NCBI GenBank assembly: GCA_013420905.1
Contig: JAAXNY010000005.1
Span: forward strand, 4,216,001 to 4,280,000
Reading direction: 5' to 3'
DNA length: 64,000 bases
Source of the DNA: Collybia mongolica
Taxonomy: Eukaryota; Basidiomycota; Agaricomycetes; Agaricales; Clitocybaceae
This document shows, one piece after another, positions 22,878-33,981 of this stretch. Below the pieces are notes generated by a model. It was given only the letters and a program-made list of their open reading frames with translations. It had not been told where the DNA came from and searched no databases. Made by a program: the position numbers and the translations under genes. Within the stretch, counting starts at the first letter, position 1. Each line of letters begins with the position of its first letter.

Positions 22878-23836
22878 TTTTTTTTTTTTTTTTTTTTGGT
22901 TCATATAATAATATTAAGTGCATGTGGGTTTGACCCAGCTACATGTGGGCATAAACACCTGTTACCACTAAGTAATCTGTAATGGGCCATCAGGGTGGAG
23001 CTGTACACTAAGTTGCTCTCCAGGTCATATTACGGGTCTAGACTGAGGATACCTGCAGTCTAATGGTATTGTACTGTACCATGTCTGAACCTCCCAACGC
23101 CTTAAAGGTTTGCCTTCGCTTGTTGGGGCATGGTCCCCTCCCTTCACGTTGGTACCCTGTTCCACTCCCCCCCTGGTATTTTCAGGTTGCCCTGGAAACC
23201 CATTACTCCCCCCCAGTGTCGAAGATAAATGTCCAATCTAAATGAATGACCCATACCTCAAACCTGCTCCCCCTCTCCTGAGTCCCCCTATTACTTGCCC
23301 CCCTGTTCCACACTGCTCTCCCAAAGCAATGACTCCCCTCCAAAATGAGGCTGCCAAATCCCACCATTGGATGATAAACTGGCATTCTCCCCAAGAGGTG
23401 TGCTCTGTGCAGGGACAGTAGCTGATTGGGGGCCAGACCCCTTCCTCCTTTTGTATTTGGGTGTAGTGGTTAAGTGAGTATGAAAAAATTGTTGAAAATA
23501 TTGGCAGTGATGCTCCCTAAGGATCTGCGCAAAGCAGAGTACAAGAGTTGTGGTGTCCTCATGTGGCCTGGTAGTTGATAAGGTGGATGTGAATGGATTA
23601 GTGAAGCCCCCAGTACAGGCAAGATGAGATGACCCTGCAGATAGTCAGGATCAGCTCTGATAAGTTAAAAATTTGGATATGGTGTAAAAGGATAGTGGCC
23701 CAGGCCAAAAGAATGGTCTGATGAAAGGCAATCTCGATTAGGGATGAGGTGTTAGGTAGTTTAGGGACAACCTAGTGCAGGAGGGACAAATTCCCACAGT
23801 CGGATGGTGGTGGTAAAAGATCAAGAAGCATCATTG
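22878..23836 (-). mobile_element. Poly(A) retroposon with 15-bp target duplication (959 bp)
   Basis: The left end is a run of 21 T (22878-22898), that is, a poly(A) tail on the minus strand. CCCCTCTGGGTACTC occurs directly before it (22863-22877) and again at 23837-23851, a 15-bp target duplication typical of LINE-machinery insertion. The host LTR reads through when the insert is removed. No long frame or tRNA-like head is recognised, so it may be a 5'-truncated LINE, a SINE, or a retrocopied transcript. CpGs are present in moderate number, so it is younger than its host LTR. Confidence 0.85.
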
Positions 23837-23876
23837 CCCCTCTGGGTACTCAGTGCAACATGGCCCTTACACCCTC

Positions 23877-26300
23877 ATACTATATGGGCTAAGTTGAGGC
23901 CAGCTAAGGCTGGCTCTCCTTGGGCAGTGAGCTGTTCCAAGGGACCTGTCCCCTCAGTACCAATTTCTGGGTGCATGACTCATGTTAGGATTTGATCTGA
24001 CACCGTGGACCTCCTTTGTCTTAGGTCACATTGCTCAAGACTTGATCCAGTAACACAGACACCCTTTGTCCTAGGCCGCATCAGGCCGCATCGAATATAA
24101 TCCCTTTATCATCCCATTCACCATGAATGTCCTTTGTCCTACATACTTATATATAGTGTACCATACCATACAAACATCCTCAGTCACTTATACACAGACT
24201 AAGGGTGAGCCACTTCTTACATATCATACAGATCATTACTTACTGTACAACATAGTTACTAATTCGCACTCTACTATAGGTCTTGTTTCAACAACTCAGG
24301 CCCCCTCTAGGGCTGCTACAGTGACTCCTCCTGTGGAGCACTACTGCCTTGTGAGGGCTATTGCAAGAGCATGGCATGTTTAAGTTCAAAAAAAGAAATA
24401 ACAACCTGCATACTGGTGTGTAGCCTGATTGATGTGCTCACAAAAAGGATATGCAGATGATGCTATTTTCCCTTGACAAACATCATTGAACTCACACAAG
24501 CAATAACATAACATATTCATCAACAAGTCCAAATAGGAGCACCAGCAATTAGATCAAGCAAATGTGATCATGGGAATTACTGCAACAATAGAGTGAAGAA
24601 ATCTGCCAAATTTTGGCTCAGGTGTTTTGCATAATCTCCCTCAAAATTCCTTGAATTTGGAACTATGCCATGCATGATGGCCTTTCATGCATGTACTTTA
24701 TGATTCCCATAGTTTGCTAGGACCACATCTGTATTATGTATAGTGGTATATAAAACTTTGAGGGAAAAAACACAAAACAAAAAAAACCATCAACAATACC
24801 CAGTGGGGCTCTGATGGGTCATGTGATGTTCAGTTTAAGCTCATACAATCAATTTTCCTTTTCATTCCTACTTCAGACTATTCCCTATTTCACCCCCATC
24901 CTTGTTGCCACAATGCAGGTAAGTCATCAATAGACATCATACATATGAATTATCTCCTCCTAAAGTATGATACCAGGGCCCCATCTTGCATTAGGCTGCC
25001 AACAACCCTTAACTCAATGCAGAGGCAAGAGTTTGGAATTTGGTGTGTGATACAAGAGGAGGTGCAGTTTGGGTTGGCAGTGAAGGATATACAAGTCAAT
25101 AATGCAGGTTAAACAGGTGCAACCAACAACAGAAAGTATATACTCATCTCTGTCATGCACTTCTGCCTTAAGTATTTATCCCAACATTTTGCAGCCTCTT
25201 CTCCACCATCCACCAGTACCCACCTTCCCCTCCAATGCCCAAATTTGGATCATAAACTCTGCACACATTTAAGTATCATGGTGGAAGGCAGCTCAAAACA
25301 TCTTATTTACATGAGGAGAGGCAATCTGGGTTAGCAAGTGCTGGCTGTATAACTGAGAACTCAAGCACCTGTAATGTACCATGTATTCTGTAATCTAAAA
25401 ATATAAAGAATTTCCTGTACTTCCAATTGTGTCTTGTTTTAAACCTACTATGCACCACTATCTAGAAGTCAAATCACCTATATAGAAACCAAGACAGATC
25501 AGGACCTTTGCTATGGCACTATGGCTGACTATGGCCAACTATGGGCCTGTATGACACTATAGTTATGGACAAACAAGAGTGGCCAATAGTGAAGCATGTG
25601 ATTGGGAATTTTTGGGGCAAAACCAACTTCAGATTTGAACTCGGGACATTGAAATACATCCAAAAAATACCTTCTGAAGTTTCTCCCACAAGGTTTTTGC
25701 ATGGCCAGAATTTTGGCCCTAATTTTTGGTGTTTTGTATATCTCTTTTAGCACCTCCACCAACAATATGTCACTTTCAGTAAAAAGAAAAGTGCCCAGTC
25801 AGTGCCTAGTGCAAATCTTGACAAAGTCTGGACCAAGATTGGCTGTAAGCTGAAAATCATGCCTTTTTGACTAATAGCAAGAACTCTGACTATTCTTTTA
25901 CTGAGTGTCATCAGGTATCATCATCAGCCCCCCCCCTGACTTGCCAAAACCCTAATTGACATCAGTGCTCAATTTGAGACCATTTGGTGCTGTTTGTGTT
26001 TCTTAACAGCCCAATCCAAAAAGCCTGTGATTTTTTTTTTGGGTACACTTGGGTGGTCTTCCACACTTTCAGTTTGAAGACATGATGAGCTTATAGAGAC
26101 TTGACTGCTCAAAAGAAATTTTTGATATTTCACAATCAAGACAAGCTCCTTAAATGGAATTGATTGTGCATACTCCAAAAAATTTCCTACAAGTTTTTGC
26201 TCTGGCCAAAATTTTTGAGGTCTGTTGACCATATATTTCATTTTAGAAGGAATCGTCTCATGCAAAACCTTTCCTTATGACCACCTATTAAATAAAAGCC
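23877..26300. repeat. CpG-poor degraded repeat DNA, no gene seen
   Basis: AT-rich with very few CpGs. Two tracts (about 25675-25735 and 26170-26225) are diverged direct copies sharing TTTTTGC(A/T)-TGGCCA-AATTTT. Another pair near 24005 and 24060 shares CCTTTGTC(T/C)TAGG. Element ends could not be defined and no intact reading frame is present. Confidence 0.5.
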
Positions 26301-28651
26301 CTCTGTAATGTCCGATCATGTCAATAAATCATGTTGGTTGTTTTTGTTTGTACGTAGTCGATCACAGATGATCAATGACCCTGACTTTGCTGATGTATCG
26401 AGAATAGTTTGGCATCAACTACACCAACGCAACAGCGATCACCAGTCAGCAACATATCAGTCCTTCCGGAGGACACTGCAGGAAGAAGCAGCAACGACTA
26501 GTCGGCTGCAGTGTTATCAAGAGCATTATGAATATTGCGCCCATGTTTTGTCTAATTTTACAAAGCCAACAGCAAACTTAAACTGGAAACCTGCCTATCT
26601 ACGAGAAAGACAGACTTGCCCGATTGCGCCACCCCCGTTTGCAAATTCAGAACAACCACCCTGTCTACCGATATTATGCCTTGCTACATGTCAGATACGA
26701 AAAGTGGTTACGAGTCTACAGCAAATATTAGCGCTGGCAAGGTGCACGTCCCGGAATCCTGCATGCAGTACTGGAACTTGGATACATAACTCTGGAGTCT
26801 GGTTCTTAGAGAACGTTTCTCAGCGATTGGACTAAGTTATTGCAAGAGCCCCACTCTCTCTCGCCATGGGAATTCTCTGTCTAAGGTTATTGTCCTTAGT
26901 CCTCGGAAAATATATCTCCTTTTGCGCGGAGATTTGATATTAGGGGTAAAATAGCAGCTCGTTTGTACCTCTCCCATATTATCCATGACACGAATAATTA
27001 ACTTACAGTTACTCCCAGTGCATGTCAAAGAATAGGAGTGTTTGTGTATCTGTCTGGACCGACATCCCGCTATAAGGTCAAAAACATCGAGGGAGTCGAT
27101 CTATCACCATCAGTTGTGAGTATACATAAGACATTAACTTAGCCTTTGACAGCTGCTTCACGGTTCTTATTAGGGGATTTCGCCGCATCTAATGCAGGAC
27201 GAAGGTGTAGACAACCGTCACTAATATGGACCGTCTTTACTGAATAAGAACTTTTCGCTTCTAGATGTTGATCCGCTCCGTTTCTATTTGAAGTGCTCGT
27301 GGTGATATTCCGCCAACATGGTGCGAGATGTCTACATATCGTGTTTGGGTCACTTCACAATATTAACCTAGAAAAATGCCCGGTCCATCGAATGATGATC
27401 TTATATTCTAATCACAACGCGTAGCGCCCAGCGCCCAAACCGTCTAATCGACTAACAAGGAGCCTAAGTCCAACGAGAAACCCTGATGCAGAGGTTTCTG
27501 GTGGTTCTACGAAAGTTACTTGCCGCGGAATTCCCTTCCACCGGTGATACAATCCGGCGGCGCCGTCGGGCACGGGAGATTGAAAAACTATCCATGCGAC
27601 GCGCGTTCCCACCAGACAAGAGCACAGTTACGAATGATGGATCCTCGGACTGATGCCGAGCAGTAACACTGGAGGATGGACAAGCCTATATCCTTCCACC
27701 AAGAAACAATTGGTACAGAGGGTCTGGCTCGTGTGGGGTGCGGCGTCCCCTGCGCGATAACATGGTTGTTCCGCGCGCGTACTCGCCATGCAGGCCAGCC
27801 GTCAGGAGGCACTTGACTGTAGTCATTGGAGCGAGCCACGCCCAGTGGTGGGGTTTTATGGGAGTCAGGAGTTAGGACCGCGTCATGGCTGTAAGCGGTA
27901 AGAGTGTGTGGTACACCTGTGTTTATTTTAGAGGTACGTGTAATTTGTGATGATCTGTGAGGCGCTTTACGACCAAACTATGGATTAGACCATAAAATGG
28001 TGTGGTCAACAAGCGGCAACTCGAATGATGTCGTGTTAAAGTTGACGCCGACCGACCGGTCACGGATCACAGAACCCCCTCCAATTTTGAATGTTTACGT
28101 GACTTTCCAGAAACCCAGAAACCATATTAACTTGTAATCGGCGTTATTGCGCACGCCCATGTAGTGTGGAAGGCTTTCCCTTCTCAATCGCAAACTTGTG
28201 GTCGTACTGCCGCCAACATCTCATATTAGACTGTTAGAGCTATTCCCTGTTTTCACATGGCGCGCTCCTTCAAGATCAATCTTCGATTGGCAGGTATTGG
28301 TGTCGCAGTGGGGTCTGGCTGTGCACGGGAATGGATAGATCAGACCTCTTCTATTCGAACCATTCCCGTATCGGATCTGTCCCTCTCAAGACTCCAAGAT
28401 GGGCAGAGTCGGTTTCCCAAAAGCACAAAAATACATCATACTTCCTCCGATCAACCAAGTAACATGGAAAGGTAATCGCGAGATCGGAGTGAGCCACTTT
28501 ATCTAATGTCTATCGTTCTGATGCTCAAGTGACAAGTTGCCATCCAATTGCACCATATAACTCGATAAAGAGGCTCAATTCTTCCGCATACCCATCCTAT
28601 TGCGGGACTCCTGACGTTCATTCCTCAATCTATCTCGAAGCTTACTGCAAG
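26301..28651. other. CpG-normal region upstream of the cluster, no recognised gene
   Basis: CpG returns at about 26310. A plus-strand frame at 26308-26835 (175 codons, Gln-rich, AATTSRLQCYQEHYEYCAHV) looks protein-like but matches no family I know. Smaller minus-strand frames lie at 27412-27839. No promoter element could be assigned. Confidence 0.4.
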
Positions 28652-31001
28652 ATGCTTCTCTACCTTGCGGGTGCACTAACAATTCTGTTGCTTTATACCA
28701 CCACCACAAAGAAAAAGAACCTTCCTCCAGGTCCTCCTGGACTTCCCCTCATCGGGAATTTCTTTCAACTTTCCATCGATCTCTGGGTCAAGTGTGCAGA
28801 ATGGAAGCAAACATACGGTATGCGTGCCTATGTCACCTCCAAACTGGGGATGCTGATACAATACCAGGTCCATTGATCTACTTAAACGTTGCTGGACAGG
28901 GTATACTCGTTATCAACGAGCATAGGGCAGCTGTTGAGCTCTTCGAGCGTCGCTCCTCTATTTATAGCGATCGCCCCCGATTTATTGGTAAATCATTTTT
29001 ACGAGGAAGACTTAAAAATCTTAGAAATTCCTAGTTGGATCAGAAATTCTCTGTGGAGGACTAATTTTTATCTTCTCCTGCCACGGGGACTTGTAAGTGA
29101 CCTTAGACCTCTTCGCAGTGTATGGCAGCTGAGTGTCTTATTCAGTTGGCGCCGAATGCGTCGCGCCGCTCACGAAGGAATTCATAACCTTGCTACCAAG
29201 TTTCAACCAGTACAAGAAAAAGAGTCGATCTTTCTTGTTCATCGGCTTATCGACAACCCCGCTGATTGGTCTCATGAACTAGAAAGGTACGTGTCATATC
29301 ATCGTAATCCAAAAAACAACACAGAATGATCCAAAAATAGAACATCTGCTTCGACAATATTGAGTGTGGTCTACGACTTGCCGCTCACTAAGTCTTTCGA
29401 AGATCCTACAGTCGTTGAAATTACTGCATTCACTGGTAATTACATTGGCTGCAAGCTTGGTCATCCACTACTCATGACGATAATGTTGTAGATAAACTCG
29501 TCCGGGTCTTATATCCAGGAGCATACCTCGTGGAGTTCCTTACTTGGATGATGTACCTTCCCAGGTCTATCGCTGGGTGGAAGCGGGATGTTGAAGACGA
29601 ACACAAGCGATTTTCAACGCACTTTCGGAAATTGTTCGATGACGTCCGTACACGGATGGTAGGCGCATTTCTTCCATATATGCCACAAGATGATTGACCT
29701 CCATTCCCTCTAGCAATCTGGCGATGAGCGTTCCAGTTTCTGCTCAACTTTGATCAGGGAAAAAGATCGCCATGGACTGAACGAGGACGAATGTTCTTGG
29801 CTGGCAGCCACAGCCTAGTGCGTGAATTCTTTCCTCATGTTGAAAGGGGCAACTGGCTAATTATATTTAGCGCCGCCGGTGCTGAGACGACGACGTCCGC
29901 GTTGGAGTGGTTCATGCTTGCGATGGCCAAGTACCCAGATATTCAAAAGAAGTGTCAGGAAGAACTGGACGCGGTCGTTGGCCGCTCTCGTATGCCTACC
30001 TTTGCTGATAGCCCTAATCTTCCATATATGAACGCCTGCGTGCGTGAAGTCCTACGTTGGAGGACTGTCGCTCCCTTTGGTTTGTACCTTCCTCGTTATC
30101 CTGCCACTACAACTAATCATTCTGTTGTTGAAGGTGTACCACATCGGAGCAACAAGGTACAAAGGCGTCTTCCATGAATAAATCCAACCCTTATTCTGCT
30201 TTTAGGATGATGTTTACAGAGGATACTTTATTCCCAAAGGGTAAGAGTTCAAATCCATCGAGGGACTTCCTGTGACAAACCTGCTTAGAACTATCTGCAT
30301 CTCCAATATCTGGTTCTTGAACGTGGATCCTGAAGTATATGTGAGCCCTCGCGACTGCCGATGCCCTTTTCATAACCTCATAGCCTTTCTTGCTTTAAAA
30401 GGGTCCGGATGCCGCTGAATTTAATCCAGCAAGGCACCTCGATAGCAGTGGGCAGCTCAGACATGGAATTGCTGACACGAAGGATGGTAAGTCGCTTCAT
30501 TTTGACTATTATTTGTCGCACTGAACGTATAATCATTAGATGGTGCGTATGAACCTGTTTATGAGTAATCAATCCAATATTAAGTTACAAACCCCAGGCC
30601 ATGTCTCATATGTACGTTTATATGCTTCTTGCACTTTCATATACTCATCGGTTTCAGGGATATGGTCCTAGAATTTGCGTTGGGCGCCGTATGGCGACGA
30701 ATTCGCTCTTCATTAATATTTCTTGTGAGTTTAGCACACTACTGCGGTAGCCTGTCGCCCTCATTTACTTCGTAGCCATACTTTGGGCTCTCAATGTCAA
30801 ACCTTTCCCGGGAGACCCGGTCCTTTCAGAGGACTTTGAAAAGGGCAGGCTCGTCCTGTATGTTTCCACCTTTTTTTCGTATGCATGGTCCTCACATTTG
30901 ACAGCCGACCTAAACCGTTTAAGGTCGACATCACGCCGCGCTTCCCAGACATTCCCAACATGGTTGAAGCGTGCAGGGAGTTGTCTCAAGGGGAAGTCTG
31001 A
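28652..31001 (+). CDS. Cytochrome P450 monooxygenase (cluster P450-1)
   Basis: Membrane-bound haem monooxygenase, likely hydroxylating the terpene product. Hand-spliced exons: 28652-28817, 28868-28987, 29035-29092, 29146-29286, 29341-29435, 29492-29658, 29714-29817, 29871-30079, 30134-30156, 30206-30240, 30289-30340, 30402-30486, 30540-30542 (3 nt), 30598-30611, 30658-30724, 30776-30857 and 30905-31001. Total 505 aa, all introns GT-AG. Seen in order: N-terminal anchor MLLYLAGALTILLLY; proline hinge LPPGPPGLPLIGN; C-helix WRRMRRAAHEG; I-helix AAGAETTTSAL (Glu instead of the usual Asp); K-helix EVLR; FNPARHL; haem-binding YGYGPRICVGRR with Cys ligand. The start gives an anchor directly before the hinge. 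Convergent with P450-2, 651 bp away. The substrate is inferred only from the cluster context. Confidence 0.9.
30540..30542 (+). other. Putative 3-nt microexon (ATG) of P450-1
   Basis: CATTAG-ATG-GTGCGT sits in the middle of a 111-nt gap whose outer borders are GT and AG. Splitting gives introns of 53 and 55 nt, the usual size in this gene, and adds one residue, changing KDGHVSY to KDDGHVSY. The alternative is a single 111-nt intron, also in frame. Confidence 0.55.
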
Positions 31002-31652
31002 TGTGCAGTTTTCGGAGCCTTTCAAGTTTGTCCGAACAGAGCCGGGGCCTCCTGATGAGCCCTTCGGAGGCATTTGTAGATATTTCTGTCTTTGCCTTTA
31101 AGTTTCTTGGAGTTTTTAAATGTGTAAAATTCAAATGTACCGAGTTATCATAAATGCACCGTTGTTCAGTAAATGGAAAGTTACAGTATGATATATTTCT
31201 CAAACCTAAAGAGGGCAAAAAAAAACACTGACCAAAAGACTCGGGCCCCTCGGAGACGAGCCTCCTGGCATCTTCTCCAGAATCGCACCATCTCCCGCGA
31301 ACCGTGGAAATGAGGCATCTATCCCTGTGAGTGCCGATGGGTATCAACTCGACAACTTCGAATGTAGCTATCCTTGTAAAATTCTTGTCTTTGGTGCCTT
31401 GGAGAATCAGGGGCCAAAAAACCTCCGCGGCGTGGCACCTAGAGGCAATTGGCAGATATGATGGACATAGAGTTTGAGGCCGGATGGCAGTGCACGGCTT
31501 CGATGTTGCCATTGGCCATCAGGATTCAGTGGGAAGCATAGATGTACTCAATCACGGCACTTTCGGTTAAGGAGCCCATAGAGATCGTCCTACTTATCCG
31601 AGAAAGTCGAAACATGAGCTAAAAAGAGAACAGTATCGATAAGTCCCGAGGT
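31002..31652. other. Spacer between convergent P450 genes
   Basis: Contains the 3' ends of both P450 transcripts. No further gene recognised; frames here are short and lack splice support. Confidence 0.5.
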
Positions 31653-33981
31653 TCAATCTCTTTTCGTCAGACTTTCTCGAATTGCCGCCAGCCTATCACT
31701 TTCTTCCGCTGGAATGTTCAATTCGTATTTCTCCATCTCATCCAGAGCAGCAGAGAATGCAGTTCTGATCACTTCCGTCCTATCGAGCGATCGAACTTTG
31801 ATATCGCACGTAAATGGGGCAGGCTTGGAGACGATGTCCTTGGTAAGGGAATCAATATACGGAGTTTCGCGATATGTTTAAATAAATACCAGTTCGAAGT
31901 TTTCTGCCGGAAGACCGAACGGAATGAGAACGTTGGTATTCTTATCGCGAGCTCCGGAGAACTCGAAAGCCCAAAGGAGACGCATTGTTGTGAGTTCCTT
32001 TAAGATAAATGATGAACTGTCGTACTACAGACAATGAGCGGTCACATACCATAGTAGCACGTGCAAGCCATTGCCCAGGGCATAGTCTCTATTGTAAGAC
32101 ATTATGAAGTAAATTCGGACGACAAAGGGAGACAACTGACCCTTCCACCACCGAATGCAAAGCTGTCTCGATAGCCTTCTGTTTTCGCCTTGGGAGCAGT
32201 TCCGTAATTTGTTTGAAGATACCGCTCGGGAAGGAACTCATGTGGCCGGTCAAAGATATTTGGATCGTTAGTGATAGCGTCTATAATTTAAGTAGGTTGA
32301 GATGTGATGATAGCCGCCAAGCGAATCGGCGCCTCACAGGCATTAATGATGAGAGTACAGTCCTTTGGTATGACATAACCTTTGTGCTGGAGACATTGTC
32401 AAGGGCGTGAATATACGACCTTTGGTCACTTACATGGATATCCTGAGTCACACTGTGCGGAATCCCAGTCGGAACCGGTGGCCTGAGTCGTAGGATCTCC
32501 TGCATGAATGCATTGACGTAGGGCATCTTCTGAAGATCTTCTAGTTGGGGAATTCTACCACAAGTGACGCTGTCAAGTTCCAACTGCGCCCGCGATTGGT
32601 ACTCGGGCATCGAGGCGAGGGCGAGCATGAGTGTAAGGACATAACCGACGGTAGTGTCAGAGCCACCGTCCACGAGTACAAGACCATTGTACCTACCGAC
32701 AAAGAAGTCAGCAAGAGAAAGTGCGAACTGACAAAACAATGAGCTCACGATATAAACTCTCTGTCGAGATTAGGATCAGCTTCGGTCAGCCATTCGACAA
32801 AACACTGCACTCTGTTCGTCACTTCTCCTCTCCTCGAATTCTCCATAGCTTGTCGGTACAGTGCTTGATAATACCGAGCACGTCTCGCTTTTAGATCTCT
32901 ACCTACGGCCTTCCACGGCGCCAGCCATTCTGGGAGGTATTTGAGGATAGGTATTATATCAACGGGTGGATAAGTTCCAGGGCTGATGAGGCGAATAACC
33001 CCGTCTATAGCCTACATGGAACCGTAAACAAGCTGTTTAAGAAATAAGGGAGAACCTACACGGTTATATTCAACCACGTCTTCGCCATCGAAAAAAGGCG
33101 CCCTTTGACCATACGCGATCGTCTGTCATGAAAAAATTTAAGTCCAATTTATGCTGGTTTCAAAGAATGATGACCTTTGCGATGGAATGGGTGAATCGTC
33201 TTGCAGAAGTAACAAAGTCCTAAAGACTTGTTGTTAGTAAAAAAAGGTGTTTCAGGGCGTGCATGGCTGCCTTACGTCAGGACGCTCCATAAGTTCATAG
33301 AGTAGTTGTACGCTTTCGTCAACAACCAAAGGTAGCTGCTTCTTGAGATTCTGTTTCGAAAGAAATTGTGTAACAGCACTTCTCATCGTCCGCATAGATG
33401 GTGCTTTAAAGGCACTCGAATGAGCACAGACAGGTCGTGGAAAAAATGCGTCTTACAGTCAGGTTTAGTCAACAAATGATAGTCTCCGCTGTAGAGCATG
33501 TTGAAATACATAGCAGGGCGGGAGCTGGCTGTCCATCCCGTCTTGTCAACAATTTCATGGGTAGCGGTCGCGCTTGACAAGACAACCATGGTCTTCGAGG
33601 CGACTTTGAGCTGCGATGAGGATAATCAGAACTCTTCTGGAATATGACACTTTCTAAGAGAAGGACCTTAAAGACGTCACCATATTCCTGGGCCCATTCT
33701 GCTAGTCTGGAAAGTAGAAACGCAAGTTAAAAGGGTCTATGAAAAAGTTTTTAAAAAGCGCGTACTTCAAGTGCATGGCTCTCATGTTCGGGAAATTGTG
33801 CAGGTTACCTATGATTGGTAAGGTCGGCGGTCCTACCATTCCATTGAGCCGGCAAAGTCGCGTTTGAACGAAGGAGGATTTTACCAGGTGGAAGGTATTT
33901 GTCTTTTGACCCAGTACTTGAAATCCAAAAGACAAACCCTATCGCCAGGCATGCAGGGAGAACGTAGGCTCCAAGTGTCAT
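31653..33981 (-). CDS. Cytochrome P450 monooxygenase (cluster P450-2)
   Basis: Second P450 of the cluster, on the minus strand, 545 aa from 14 exons: 33981-33885, 33832-33766, 33706-33667, 33610-33457, 33403-33276, 33219-33175, 33122-33060, 33011-32749, 32692-32434, 32386-32338, 32280-32141, 32088-32050, 31997-31890 and 31838-31653. All junctions are GT-AG and the frame stays open. Seen: hydrophobic anchor AYVLPACLAIGFVFW; hinge YLPPGPPTLPIIGN; I-helix VDGGSDTTVGY, where Asp-Gly-Gly-Ser replaces the common Ala-Gly-x; K-helix EILRLRPP; PERYL; haem motif FGGGRRLCPGQWLA. It is only distantly similar to P450-1, so the two were not made by a recent tandem duplication. Substrate unknown; a terpenoid is inferred from the neighbours. 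Confidence 0.9.

Larger units (their letters stand above)
21827..23871 (+). mobile_element. Solo LTR (copy 2), split by a hAT element and a retroposon
   Basis: Starts TGTAAGGGGAGTGC and ends TGGCCCTTACA. Flanks are CTCTC (21822-21826) and CCCTC (23872-23876), a 5-bp duplication with one transition. Removing the hAT with one target copy (654 bp) and the retroposon with one target copy (974 bp) leaves 417 bp, against 418 bp in copy 1. Shared internal boxes include CATATGCTGCC-TACACCTTGAG, CTTGTGACA and CACCTTTGCAATAC. Confidence 0.85.

Noticed and set aside
22878..22898. T21 run as an RNA polymerase III terminator or assembly filler
   Set aside because: The 15-bp target duplication on both sides of the adjoining segment shows it is the poly(A) tail of an inserted retroposon.
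26308..26835. 175-codon plus-strand frame as a confident gene
   Set aside because: It looks protein-like but has no recognisable domain and sits at the repeat border; kept only as a note in the regional entry.
32050..32141. A frame problem at the P450-2 haem exon requiring a shifted splice acceptor
   Set aside because: Recounting the donor (exon ends after AGG at 32141) makes the normal AG acceptor give FGGGRRLCPGQ in frame.
28652..33981. The two P450s as a recent tandem duplication
   Set aside because: Exon structures, I-helix motifs (AAGAETT against DGGSDTT) and lengths (505 and 545 aa) differ strongly.
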